Part shown: positions 52,937-63,991 of the stretch, piece after piece
Layout of the letters: each line of letters opens with the position of its first letter
Position numbering within the stretch: position 1 is the first letter of the stretch
NCBI RefSeq assembly: GCF_022829365.1
Contig: NZ_JAKSYJ010000114.1
Span: 62,001-126,000 of the forward strand
Origin: Methylobacterium sp. J-077
GTDB taxonomy: Bacteria > Pseudomonadota > Alphaproteobacteria > Rhizobiales > Beijerinckiaceae
Length of the DNA: 64,000 nt
Direction: 5' to 3'
Made by a program: the position numbers and the translations under genes
Notes under the pieces: generated by a model
What the model saw: only the letters and a program-made list of their open reading frames with translations
Told to the model about the DNA's origin: nothing
Database searches by the model: none

Positions 52937-54148
52937 ATGCAGCAAATGCAGGATGATGCGACCAAGACCCGGCTCGCGATGCCGTCCCGGCGCACCATGC
53001 TGGTAGGTGCCGGCGTGGCCTTGGCCAGCACCACGAGCGCTTTCGGCCAGCCGGAGCCGCCGAGCACCGTGACCAACCCGCCGCGCGACTTCCGCCCCGG
53101 CGCACCGCCGACCACGTATTTCACCGATCCCGACGTACTCACGGTCGATCCGGCGTTCGAGCGATACATCGTGCCCAACAGCGCCATCCGCCGCCTCTGG
53201 ACCGGCGCGCTTTGGGCCGAAGGGCCAGCCTGGAACAGTCTCGGCCGCTTCCTGATCTGGAGCGACATCCCGAACGACCGCCAGATGCGGTGGCTCGAGG
53301 AGGACGGCCATGTCGGAATCTTCCGCAGCCACAGCAACAACTCGAACGGCAACAGCTTCGATCGCCAGGGCCGCCAGATTTCCTGCGAGCACATCACCCG
53401 GCGGGTGGTGCGCTACGAGCTCGACGGCTCCGCAACCATCCTGGCCGACCACTTCGACGGCAAGCCGTTCAATTCGCCCAACGACATCGAGCAGCACGCC
53501 GACGGATCGTACTGGTTCACCGATCCACCCTACGGCGAACAATTGTACGAGGGAACGCCGGACGAGGCGGGCGGCCCCTCGAACCCGCAGGGTCGCCTCA
53601 ATCCGCGGCTCGGGCAGCCGGCCGGTCTCTGGACGGGCAAGCGCGGGCTCCCCAACGCGCTCTACCGGATCGACCCGACCGGCCGGATCGACCAGGTGCT
53701 GACCGACGCGCAGGTGCCGAACCCGAACGGCCTCTGCTTCGCGCCCGACCACAAGACGCTCTACCTCTCCTCCACCGGCAAGGGCCCGGGCGATACCGGA
53801 CCCGGCGGCAAGGGCGAGATCTACGCCTTCGATGTCGGGACCGGTCCCGCCGTCTCGAACAAGCGGCTGTTCTCGGATTGCGTCGTGGACGGCGTGAAAT
53901 GCGGCCCCGACGGCATGCGGGCCGATGTCGACGGCAACCTCTGGGTGGCGAGCAATGCCGGCCGCGCCGTGGGCTACAACGGCGTCACGGTCTGGTCGCC
54001 GCAGGGCAAGCTGATCGGCCGGATCCGCCTGCCCGAGGTCTGCGGCAACCTCACCTTCGGCGGTCCGAAGCGGAACCGCCTGTTCATGACCGCCAGCCAG
54101 TCGCTCTACGCGGTCTACGTCAACACACAGGGGGCGGGACCGGCGTGA
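52937..54148 (+). CDS. SMP-30/gluconolactonase family exported lactonase
   Basis: Periplasmic beta-propeller lactonase of 403 residues from the ATG at 52937, with GGGGAGG upstream. Residues 16-40 form a Tat signal with SRRTMLVGAG (Arg18-Arg19) ending TSAFG. The SMP-30/LRE fold shows LWAEGPAWNSLGRFLIWSD with the metal-binding Glu, KPFNSPNDIE with the metal-binding Asn, PNPNGLCFAPDHKTLY and GPDGMRADVDGNLWV in family order. It should hydrolyse a sugar or other lactone, in keeping with periplasmic sugar oxidation, but no dehydrogenase is adjacent. Confidence 0.9.
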   Translation: MQQMQDDATKTRLAMPSRRTMLVGAGVALASTTSAFGQPEPPSTVTNPPRDFRPGAPPTTYFTDPDVLTVDPAFERYIVPNSAIRRLWTGALWAEGPAWNSLGRFLIWSDIPNDRQMRWLEEDGHVGIFRSHSNNSNGNSFDRQGRQISCEHITRRVVRYELDGSATILADHFDGKPFNSPNDIEQHADGSYWFTDPPYGEQLYEGTPDEAGGPSNPQGRLNPRLGQPAGLWTGKRGLPNALYRIDPTGRIDQVLTDAQVPNPNGLCFAPDHKTLYLSSTGKGPGDTGPGGKGEIYAFDVGTGPAVSNKRLFSDCVVDGVKCGPDGMRADVDGNLWVASNAGRAVGYNGVTVWSPQGKLIGRIRLPEVCGNLTFGGPKRNRLFMTASQSLYAVYVNTQGAGPA

Positions 54149-54231
54149 GCAGGGAGAGGCGGGTCGGGCAAGGGCGACAGGTAGCAATCTGACCGTGGTT
54201 GCCGGGCCTCCGCGGCGCTATCTGGAGCGGC

Positions 54232-54816
54232 ATGAGCGACGATCCCGACCCCGACCCGAACCTGAGCCGCCTCAGCGCAGCCCTGGGCGACCTGCCCAGG
54301 CGCGGGCTGCCGCCGGTCGAAAAGTGGGATCCGCCCTATTGCGGGCCTATCGATATCCGCATCGCCGCGGACGGGACCTGGCATCACAACGGTTCGCCGA
54401 TTCGCCGGGACAAGCTGGTCAGGCTGTTTTCCACGATCCTGCGGTGCGAGCCGGACGGGCGGGTCGTGCTGGTCACCCCGGTGGAGAGCGTCGGCATCAC
54501 CGTGGAGGATGCCGCCTTCATCGCCGTGGAGATGGCTGTCGACGGCACCGGGGAAGGCCGGCGGATCTCGTTCCGGACCAATGTCGACGACCTCGTCAGT
54601 GTCGATCCCGAACATGGCCTGCGCTTCGAGCAGGGCCCGGACGGGGCGTTGAAGCCCTATCTCCATGTCCGGCGCGGGCTATGGGCGCTGGTGACCCGGG
54701 CGCTCACCTACGATCTGGTGGATCTGGCCGAGGAACGCTCGGTCGACGGGCGGCCATGGCTCGGCCTCTGGGCCGGCGGCACTTTCCACACCATTGCCCC
54801 GGCCGAGGCCGCGTGA
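54232..54816 (+). CDS. DUF1285 family protein
   Basis: Cytoplasmic protein of 194 residues, starting at the ATG at 54232 with GGAG 6 nt upstream. The DUF1285 core covers about 25-190: CGPIDIRIAADGTWHHNGSPI, LFSTILR and VTPVESVGITVEDAAFIAVEM blocks are the family signature. Its TGA stop overlaps the GTG start of the Nudix gene as GTGA (54813-54816). DUF1285 has no known role; its constant neighbours are a Nudix enzyme and CCA transferase, which hints at nucleotide or tRNA-linked metabolism by association only. Confidence 0.88.
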   Translation: MSDDPDPDPNLSRLSAALGDLPRRGLPPVEKWDPPYCGPIDIRIAADGTWHHNGSPIRRDKLVRLFSTILRCEPDGRVVLVTPVESVGITVEDAAFIAVEMAVDGTGEGRRISFRTNVDDLVSVDPEHGLRFEQGPDGALKPYLHVRRGLWALVTRALTYDLVDLAEERSVDGRPWLGLWAGGTFHTIAPAEAA

Positions 54817-55460
54817 GCGACCCGCGCGCCGATTTCCTCGCCCGCGCCGCGTGCCACCTGTCTCCGGACCCGCCGGGCCCGGACGACCCGACCTCGAATC
54901 CCGGGGGCGACCACAGCCTCGACCCGGGCGGCACCGCCCTGATCCCGCCGCCACCGCACCGGCGGGCCGCGGTGCTGGTCCCGGTGGTGTTCCGGCCGGC
55001 CGGACCGTACCTGGTGCTGACCCAGCGTGCCGCCAATCTGCGCGACCATTCCGGGCAGGTCGCGCTGCCGGGCGGCAAGATCGACCCCGCCGATCCCGGC
55101 CCCGCGGACGCGGCGCTGCGGGAGGCCCACGAGGAGATCGGACTTCCACCCGAATCCGTACGCCTGCTCGGCTATCTCGACCCCTACCTGTCCGGCACCG
55201 GGTTCCTGGTCACGCCGGTGATCGGCGTCGTCGGACCGGAAGCCACCTTCACGCCAAACCCCACAGAGGTGGCGGACGTGTTCGAGGTGCCGCTGGCGGT
55301 GCTGATGGATCGGGACCGCTACGTTCTGCAAGCCCGGGTCTGGCAGGGACGGCCGCGCCGATACTATGCCCTGACCTTCGAGGACCGGCTGATCTGGGGC
55401 GTCACCGCCGGGATCCTGAACAACCTCCGGGAGCGCCTCTACCCGGAGACGAGAGTGTGA
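54813..55460 (+). CDS. CoA pyrophosphatase, Nudix hydrolase
   Basis: Nudix hydrolase of 215 residues starting at GTG 54813, four bases before the DUF1285 stop. The Nudix box runs through GGKIDPADPGPADAALREAH then EEIGL, the REAxEE core with Mg2+-binding acidic residues. The preceding QRAANLRDHSGQVALPGGK matches the NUDT7/YeaB-type CoA pyrophosphatase motif, so coenzyme A is the probable substrate; other CoA-like nucleotides are possible. An N-terminal Pro/Gly-rich lead of about 45 residues may be flexible. Confidence 0.85.
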   Translation: MSDPRADFLARAACHLSPDPPGPDDPTSNPGGDHSLDPGGTALIPPPPHRRAAVLVPVVFRPAGPYLVLTQRAANLRDHSGQVALPGGKIDPADPGPADAALREAHEEIGLPPESVRLLGYLDPYLSGTGFLVTPVIGVVGPEATFTPNPTEVADVFEVPLAVLMDRDRYVLQARVWQGRPRRYYALTFEDRLIWGVTAGILNNLRERLYPETRV

Positions 55461-55588
55461 TGCGGCAAAGAGGATTCCGGTCTTTCGGACCTCTCATGCG
55501 ATGACACGGAGTTGGAAACGGGCTGTCGTTCACGAAAAACTGCCGCTCGCTCCAGCGCTGACCCAGCGGGATAAGGCTACACACCGTC

Positions 55589-55846
55589 ATGCTGCGCCGC
55601 CTCATCGAAGAGTTCGGCCTCTTCCTCATCCCCTTCGCCCTGTTCATGGTCTATCTCGTGCTGGCCGGCCGCAACCCGCTGCGCCGGGTGCATTGGGATC
55701 CGCACATCGTCCGCCTTGTGCTGGCCGGCCTTGCCGTGGTGATCGGCACGCTGGTCTACGAGGGCTTGTTCTCGGAGCGCCGGGCCGGCGGCTACGTGCC
55801 GACCCATATGGAGAACGGCCGCCTGGTGCCGGGCGCATTCAAGTGA
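55589..55846 (+). CDS. DUF6111 family small membrane protein
   Basis: Protein of 85 residues with two hydrophobic segments (about 8-27 and 42-62) and a charged C-terminal tail with VPTHMENGRLVPGAFK. It begins at ATG 55589, 128 bp after the Nudix gene, and its TGA overlaps the GTG of the CCA gene (GTGA at 55843-55846). The gene sits between a Nudix hydrolase and cca in many alphaproteobacteria. No function known. Confidence 0.85.
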   Translation: MLRRLIEEFGLFLIPFALFMVYLVLAGRNPLRRVHWDPHIVRLVLAGLAVVIGTLVYEGLFSERRAGGYVPTHMENGRLVPGAFK

Positions 55847-57093
55847 CGCGGGCGCTCGATCACGGCGCACTGACCGCCCTGCTCGACCAGCCGGGCGTGC
55901 GCCGGGCGCTCACGGCCCTGGATCGGCCCGGCGCCGAGACCCGCCTGGTCGGCGGCTGCGTGCGCGATGCGCTGCTCGGGACCCGGTCCGCCGATATCGA
56001 CCTCGCGACCACGCTCCTGCCGGACGCGGTGATCGCCGCCGCCCGCACTGCACCGGGCCTCAAGGCGGTGCCTACCGGAATCGAGCACGGCACGATCACC
56101 CTTGTCACCGAGGACGGCCCGATCGAGGTGACGACCCTGCGCGAGGATGTCGAGACCGACGGCCGCCACGCGGTGGTGCGTTTCGGCCGCGACTTCGCTC
56201 GCGATGCCGAGCGGCGCGACTTCACCGTCAACGCACTGTCCCTCGCGGCCGACGGGCGCCTGCACGATACGGTCGGCGGTTTGGCCGATCTCAAGGCCGG
56301 GCGGGTCCGGTTCATCGGCGATCCGGCCACCCGCATCCGCGAGGATGCCCTGCGGATTCTGCGGTTCTTTCGCTTCCACGCACGCTTCGGCGCCGGGCCG
56401 CCGGATGAAGCCGCGCTCTCCGCCTGCATCGCCGCCCGGCAAGCCCTGGACCGGCTCTCCCGTGAACGGGTCCGGTCGGAATTCATGAAGCTGCTGGAAG
56501 CCCGGGGCTGTCTGCCGATGGTCCGCACGTTGAGCGCGACCGGACTGCTCCAGCAGATCACCGGCGGCGTCGCCGAACTGGGGCGGCTCGAGCGGGCGGT
56601 AACCGCCTCTCTCACACCCGTGATGCGGCTGGCGGCGCTCTCGGTCAATGGCCGGCACGACGCGGATCGGCTGCGGGATCGGCTGCGCCTGTCGAAGCAG
56701 GAGCACGCGCAGCTGACCGCCTACGCGGACGCGCTGGCGAACCTGCATGGCCGCGCGGCGATCGACGCGCAAGCGGCCAGGTCGCTCACGGCCGAGCACG
56801 GGTTGCCGGTGCTGAACGAGACGCTGGCGATCCTGGACGGCGGGCCGCGGCCCATCCTGGAGGATGAGGCCCGGCGGGCGCTTCAGGTTCTGGGCGGGGA
56901 GGGGGGCGCGCCGCGCTTTCCGCTCACGGGAGCGGATCTGGTGGCCGCGGGCCTATCGGCCGGACCGTCCATCGGCCGGGGATTGGCTGCGGCCCGAGCG
57001 CTCTGGCTGGAGCGCGGATGCCCGACCGACGCCGAGGCGCGGGCCGAGCTTTTAACGCACGCGCTCGACAGCGCGCGCCAATCCCACATTTAA
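55843..57093 (+). CDS. cca: CCA tRNA nucleotidyltransferase / poly(A) polymerase family protein
   Basis: Adds or repairs the 3' CCA end of tRNAs, or acts as poly(A) polymerase. The protein has 416 residues from the GTG at 55843, translationally coupled to DUF6111. The nucleotidyltransferase head carries LVGGCVRD with GGCVRD at 37-42 and the metal-binding acidic pair Asp51-x-Asp53 in SADIDLAT; RRDFTVNALSL near 125 is the second signature. The tail domain contacts tRNA. CCA-adding versus poly(A) activity cannot be told from the motifs alone. It ends tail-to-tail with atpC, the stops sharing TTAA. Confidence 0.9.
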   Translation: MTRALDHGALTALLDQPGVRRALTALDRPGAETRLVGGCVRDALLGTRSADIDLATTLLPDAVIAAARTAPGLKAVPTGIEHGTITLVTEDGPIEVTTLREDVETDGRHAVVRFGRDFARDAERRDFTVNALSLAADGRLHDTVGGLADLKAGRVRFIGDPATRIREDALRILRFFRFHARFGAGPPDEAALSACIAARQALDRLSRERVRSEFMKLLEARGCLPMVRTLSATGLLQQITGGVAELGRLERAVTASLTPVMRLAALSVNGRHDADRLRDRLRLSKQEHAQLTAYADALANLHGRAAIDAQAARSLTAEHGLPVLNETLAILDGGPRPILEDEARRALQVLGGEGGAPRFPLTGADLVAAGLSAGPSIGRGLAAARALWLERGCPTDAEARAELLTHALDSARQSHI

Positions 57094-57491
57094 AGCTTGA
57101 GGAGCGCCTTGGTCTCCCGGAGCTGGACGATCTGCCCGTTCAGCTCTTCGCGCTTCTGCAGATCCTCGGTGGCGTCCCGCTGCAGCTCGGCCGCCTCGAT
57201 ATCCTTGTCGAGGGAGTCGTGGGTCAGCTCCTCGATCGGCGCGGCACGCTCGGCGAGGACCGTCACGGCGGTCGGGCCGATATCGGCGAAGCCGCCGCGG
57301 ACGTAGATCCGCTTGCCGCTGCCCTGGCTCTCGGTGATCACGATGACACCGACCCGCAGGGAGGTCAGGACCGGGGCGTGGCCCGGCATCACTGTCATCT
57401 CGCCCTCGGTGCCGGGCAGCTGAACGGCGGTCACTTCGCCGGAATACAGCGTCCGCTCGGGGCCGACGAAATCGAAGTGGAAGGTGGCCAT
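57090..57491 (-). CDS. atpC: F1 ATP synthase epsilon subunit
   Basis: Central stalk regulator of F1, 133 residues. The beta-sandwich domain is residues 1-88 (FHFDFVGPERTLYSGEVTAV, MTVMPGHAPVLTSL, GGFADI) and the C-terminal helical pair follows with QLRETKALLKL. Shorter C-terminal helices are typical of alphaproteobacteria. It is the last gene of atpHAGDC, separated from atpD by a 156-bp palindromic repeat stretch. Confidence 0.96.
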   Translation of the reverse strand: MATFHFDFVGPERTLYSGEVTAVQLPGTEGEMTVMPGHAPVLTSLRVGVIVITESQGSGKRIYVRGGFADIGPTAVTVLAERAAPIEELTHDSLDKDIEAAELQRDATEDLQKREELNGQIVQLRETKALLKL

Positions 57492-57523
57492 CGGTCTCTA
57501 GCTTCCCGAACCCGCAACGCGCG

Positions 57524-57636
57524 CTCCTCCCCCTTGGGGGGAGGAGGTGGAGGTGGGGGTGTGGCAGGAGGCACCGGATCCGCTCAATCCTGCACCGGCC
57601 CCACCCCTAACCCCTCCCCGCAAGGGGGAGGGGATG
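57524..57636. repeat. Palindromic repeat unit (type B) between atpD and atpC
   Basis: About 113 bp. The left end (57524-57546) is a CTCCTCCCC hairpin; the right end (about 57611-57633) is a CCCCTCCCC-type hairpin; the text between the two (GGTGGGG and GGCCCCACCCC, CACCGG and CCGGTGC) pairs inverted, so the whole unit can fold as one long hairpin with hairpin ends. A similar structure lies at 60069-60181. It interrupts the operon without any gene. Confidence 0.7.
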
Positions 57637-57647
57637 CCCGCACTTAC

Positions 57648-59132
<1,485 letters not shown>

Positions 59133-59147
59133 TCAGGTCGGGGAGCC

Positions 59148-60038
59148 TCAGAGGGCTTCCGCGCCCGAGATGATCTCGATGAGTTCTTTGGTGATCATGG
59201 CCTGACGCGTGCGGTTGTAGATCAGCGTCTGCTTCTTGATCATCTCGCCCGCATTGCGGGTAGCCGAGTCCATGGCGCTCATGCGCGCACCCTGCTCGGA
59301 CGCGGCATTTTCCAGGAGCGCCCGGTAGACCTGCACGGTGAGGTTCTTCGGCAGCAGCGTCTCCAGGATCGCCTCCTCGGAGGGCTCGAACTCCAGGGCG
59401 GCGTTGCCGTTGGCGCTCTTCGCGGAGGTGTCGGCCTCGGGCAGCTCCGCCGGGATCAGGCGCTGCGCGGTGGGGATCTGCGAGATCACCGACCGGAACT
59501 CGGAATAGAACAGCGTCGCGACGTCGAACTCGCCGGCCTCGAAGCGGGTGAGGATCTTGTCAGCGATCTCGGCGGCGAACTCGTAATCGACCGGGCGATT
59601 GCCGCGGATGTCCATGCTCTCGACGATCTGATCGCGGTAGAGGCGGCGCAGCTGATCGGCGCCCTTCTTGCCGACCGTCATGATCTTGACGGTCTTGCCC
59701 GCGGCGGTGAGCTTCTGGATGTATTCCCGGACCGCCAGACGGACGATCGAGGAGTTGAACGCGCCGCACAGGCCGCGGTCGCCGGTGCAGACGACCAGGA
59801 GATGGGTCTGCTCGGAACCGGTCCCGGAGAGGAGCTTGGGAGCGCCGACGCCGCCGACCAGATTGCCCGCGAGGTTGCCGAGCACCTGGGCCATCTTCTC
59901 GGCGAAGGGCCGGCCCGCCTCGGCGGCCATCTGCGCCCGGCGCAGCTTGGCGGCGGCGACCATCTGCATGGCCTTGGTGATCTTCTGCGTCGCCTTCACC
60001 GAGGTGATGCGGTTGCGCAGGTCCTTCAAACTCGCCAT
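59148..60038 (-). CDS. atpG: F1 ATP synthase gamma subunit
   Basis: Rotor shaft of F1, 296 residues. The N-terminal helix ([20 protein letters not shown] then [14 protein letters not shown]) and the C-terminal helix ([20 protein letters not shown] and the end EIISGAEAL) form the coiled coil inside the alpha-beta ring. [17 protein letters not shown] near 88 is the family motif. It is followed by a 40-bp gap to atpD and preceded by a 161-bp repeat-bearing gap after atpA. Confidence 0.96.
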   Translation of the reverse strand: MASLKDLRNRITSVKATQKITKAMQMVAAAKLRRAQMAAEAGRPFAEKMAQVLGNLAGNLVGGVGAPKLLSGTGSEQTHLLVVCTGDRGLCGAFNSSIVRLAVREYIQKLTAAGKTVKIMTVGKKGADQLRRLYRDQIVESMDIRGNRPVDYEFAAEIADKILTRFEAGEFDVATLFYSEFRSVISQIPTAQRLIPAELPEADTSAKSANGNAALEFEPSEEAILETLLPKNLTVQVYRALLENAASEQGARMSAMDSATRNAGEMIKKQTLIYNRTRQAMITKELIEIISGAEAL

Positions 60039-60068
60039 CGGGCCGCGTCCAGATCCGTTCCAGGGCCT

Positions 60069-60181
60069 CTCCTCCCCCGTGCGGGGAGGAGCCGAAGGTG
60101 GTGGCGGTGCCGGGTATGGCGGCCGACGGTGCCCGCGGCACCGGCTCCATCCCGATCCTCCCCACCGGAGGCGGGGAGGTC
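60069..60181. repeat. Palindromic repeat unit (type B) between atpA and atpG
   Basis: About 113 bp with the same layout as 57524-57636: a left hairpin CTCCTCCCCCGTGCGGGGAGGAG at 60069-60091, a right hairpin of ATCCTCCCC / GGGGAGG at about 60155-60181, and internal inverted text such as GGTGCCGG and CCGGCTCC. The two units do not match base by base throughout, so they are copies of a family rather than a fresh duplication. Confidence 0.65.
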
Positions 60182-60199
60182 ACCGTGGTGGCTATCCGA

Positions 60200-61759
<1,560 letters not shown>

Positions 61760-61790
61760 TCAGTGCTTGTTCGGATCGGATGAGGCGCGC

Positions 61791-62363
61791 TTACCGCGCG
61801 GCCTGCATCGCGAGGCGGATACCGTTGAGCTTGGTCTTCAGGGACGCATCGATCATGCGCGAGCCCATGCGGACGACGAGGCCGCCGATCAGGCTCGGGT
61901 CGACCACGAGGTCGAGATCGATATCGGCCTTGGCGACGTCGCGGAGCGACGCCTTGATCTCCTCGATCAGGGCGTCGGAGGGCCGTTCGGCCACCCGCAC
62001 TTCGGCGCGCACGATTCCCTTGGAATCCTGCACCAACGAGCGGAAGGCGGCGATCATGCCCGGAAGGGCGAACAACCGCCGATTCGAGGCCGCGAGTCGG
62101 ATGAAATTGCCGGCCAGTCCACCGATCCCGGCGCGGTCGAGCACCGCACCGATGGCGGCTTCCTGCTCGTTGGGCGTGAAGGCCGGGCTGCGGACGAGGC
62201 GGCGGAGATCCGCGCTCTCCTTCAGCAGGCCATCGAATTGATTGAGGCCCTCGGCGACGGCATCGATCTGGCGCTCGTCGCGCGCGAGCTCGAACAGGGC
62301 GGAAGCGTACCGGCCCGCCACGCCTGCAACCAGGGGACCAGCCTCGGAACCGTTCTGCGCCAC
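61791..62363 (-). CDS. atpH: F1 ATP synthase delta subunit
   Basis: Peripheral stalk subunit that joins F1 to the b subunits, 190 residues. Begins MAQNGSEAGPLVAGVAGRYA, a short Ala/Gly-rich lead then the helical N-terminal domain, with GGLVVRMGSRMIDASLKTKL near the end. First gene of atpHAGDC. The F0 genes (atpIBEF) are not in this window, as expected where the two sets are separate. Its promoter should lie at 62364-62530. Confidence 0.93.
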   Translation of the reverse strand: MAQNGSEAGPLVAGVAGRYASALFELARDERQIDAVAEGLNQFDGLLKESADLRRLVRSPAFTPNEQEAAIGAVLDRAGIGGLAGNFIRLAASNRRLFALPGMIAAFRSLVQDSKGIVRAEVRVAERPSDALIEEIKASLRDVAKADIDLDLVVDPSLIGGLVVRMGSRMIDASLKTKLNGIRLAMQAAR

Positions 62364-62494
62364 CCGTCGCTCTCTTCTCTGTTGCCCGCCCGCTCCGCGC
62401 GCTCCGGCCGGGAACGCGGTGCGGAGACCGTACGGGACATGGGATCGCGCCAGCAGTGGAACGGTCGAGGACCAGCCCTTGTGGCGCGGCGACC

Positions 62495-62523
62495 GCCTAG
62501 CATGTCAGCATGGCCGCACGCAA
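62495..62523 (-). promoter_or_regulatory. Weak candidate promoter of the atp operon
   Basis: On the minus strand TTGCGT (62523-62518) and CTAGGC (62500-62495) are 17 nt apart. The -10 is poor. It is about 130 bp upstream of the atpH start, in the gap before the Tat-type DsbA gene. Listed as the best match in the gap rather than as a clear promoter. Confidence 0.25.
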
Positions 62524-62578
62524 CACGGACCGGGGTGGCTCTGCGCGATACGGAGGCGGAAGTGTGACGCCGCGTGGT

Positions 62579-63271
62579 TCAGCAGGCGAGCCGATCGCAT
62601 CGCCGGGTGCTGGCGATCATCCTCGCCATGGCGTTGGCGCCCGGATGGCCGAGGATGCCGCTGTTGCCGAGCACGTAGGACGGCGTCGCGTAGAGGCCGA
62701 GATCGGCCGCCATCCGCATCTGGCCCTTGAGCGCCAGACGGACCTCGTCGCTGTCGGCGATCTCCTCGATCTCCGCCTGCGGGATGCCGAGCGCGGCCGC
62801 CGCCGTCAGGGCGCCGGGTCCGTCGATGCGGCCGGGCTTGCCCAGGAGCGTGCGGTAGAAAGTCCACGCGGCGGCCGAGCCGAGCTTGCGCTGCACCGCG
62901 AGCATCACCTTGGCGGCCTGGGCGGATTGCGGCGACAGGATCGGGTTGCTGACGAGGCCGATGCGCAGGTCCGGATCGGACTCGTGCAGGGCGACGACGT
63001 CGGCCGCGGCCTTGCGGCAGTACGGGCAGTTGAAGTCGAAGAACTCGTACAAGGTGGTCTGAGCCTCGGGCGGTCCGGCATAGGTGACGCCGCGCAAGGC
63101 CGGGATCTGCCCGGTGATCTCCCCCGGCAGGATCGAGTTCGCGACCGCCCTGCCATCGTCGCCGGTCACGGCGACGCGCTGGCCGTAGGATTGCGCGCCG
63201 ACACGCCCCGGTCCGGCACCCAGGGACGCGCCGGCAGCGATCGCGAGGAGGTGACGACGGGACAGCGTCAT
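62579..63271 (-). CDS. Tat-exported DsbA family thiol oxidoreductase
   Basis: Periplasmic DsbA-like protein of 230 residues. The Tat signal TLSRRHLLAIAAGASLGAG (Arg5-Arg6) suggests it is exported folded, perhaps with a bound cofactor. The active site CPYC is at 82-85, before the KAAADVVALHESDPDLRIG helix, and ATPSYVLGN is the cis-proline loop. CPYC differs from the CGYC of the DsbA gene at 21527-22324, so the two probably differ in redox potential. It lies between the atp operon and the isomerase gene, all on the same strand, with a 93-bp gap to the latter. Confidence 0.9.
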   Translation of the reverse strand: MTLSRRHLLAIAAGASLGAGPGRVGAQSYGQRVAVTGDDGRAVANSILPGEITGQIPALRGVTYAGPPEAQTTLYEFFDFNCPYCRKAAADVVALHESDPDLRIGLVSNPILSPQSAQAAKVMLAVQRKLGSAAAWTFYRTLLGKPGRIDGPGALTAAAALGIPQAEIEEIADSDEVRLALKGQMRMAADLGLYATPSYVLGNSGILGHPGANAMARMIASTRRCDRLAC

Positions 63272-63364
63272 GGAAAACGTCCGGGCTAAAAGGTTGGTTC
63301 GGTCGAGGCTCGACCGGCCTGCGGGGTCGCCGCACCGTGATGGCGCAGGTCCGTCAACGCCGCC

Positions 63365-63991
63365 CTACCGGATCCCGGCCGGCCGGTCGCCCACCGCCCA
63401 GGCCAGGGCCTGCTCCAGGCGGTCATTGCCCCAGAACAGCTCGCCGTCCTCGGCCAGGAAGGTCGGGGCGCCGTAGATGCCCCGCGAGCGTGCCTCCTCG
63501 ACGCTGACCCTGAGCCGCGTCTTGTTCGGCTCGCCGGCGGCGGCGCGCACGGTCTGGGTGCCGTCGAGACCCAGCGAATCGAGGATCTCGACCACGGCGG
63601 CCGGCTCCGCGATGGAGCGGCCCTCGGCGAAGCTCGCGGAAAACACCGCCTTCGAGAACGGCACCAGCCAATCCTGATCGTGGCCGTAGACCGCCGCCCG
63701 CACCGCGCTGAGGCTGTTCTGGGGAAACTGCGCCGGCCGGGTGAGCGGCGGCAGGCGGAGGCGGGCGGCCTCGCGCTCCACGTCGCGCCACATGTTCTTG
63801 CCCTTGGCCGGGTAGAGATTGAACGGCGAGGTCGTCCAGCCCTGCGACGCGAACAGCGGCCCGACCAGGAACGGCCGCCAGCGTATCGCGACCCCGGCCT
63901 CAGCGGCGGCGGCCTCGATTCGCATCGCCGCGAGGTAGGAATACGAGGAGGCGAATTCGTACCAGAACTCCAGGGTTGGCTGGCGCGCCAT
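63365..63991 (-). CDS. 2-hydroxychromene-2-carboxylate isomerase-like protein
   Basis: Thioredoxin-fold protein of 208 residues in the NahD/GST-kappa group (DsbA superfamily without a CxxC). The N-terminal EFWYEFASSYSYLAAMRIEA carries the catalytic Ser expected near residue 15; RWRPFLVGPLF and SRGIYGAPTFLAEDGELFWG with the cis-proline follow. In naphthalene degraders NahD isomerises 2-hydroxychromene-2-carboxylate using glutathione. Here no aromatic pathway is adjacent, so it may be a general glutathione-linked isomerase. The ATG at 63989-63991 is nine bases from the window edge. Confidence 0.85.
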   Translation of the reverse strand: MARQPTLEFWYEFASSYSYLAAMRIEAAAAEAGVAIRWRPFLVGPLFASQGWTTSPFNLYPAKGKNMWRDVEREAARLRLPPLTRPAQFPQNSLSAVRAAVYGHDQDWLVPFSKAVFSASFAEGRSIAEPAAVVEILDSLGLDGTQTVRAAAGEPNKTRLRVSVEEARSRGIYGAPTFLAEDGELFWGNDRLEQALAWAVGDRPAGIR

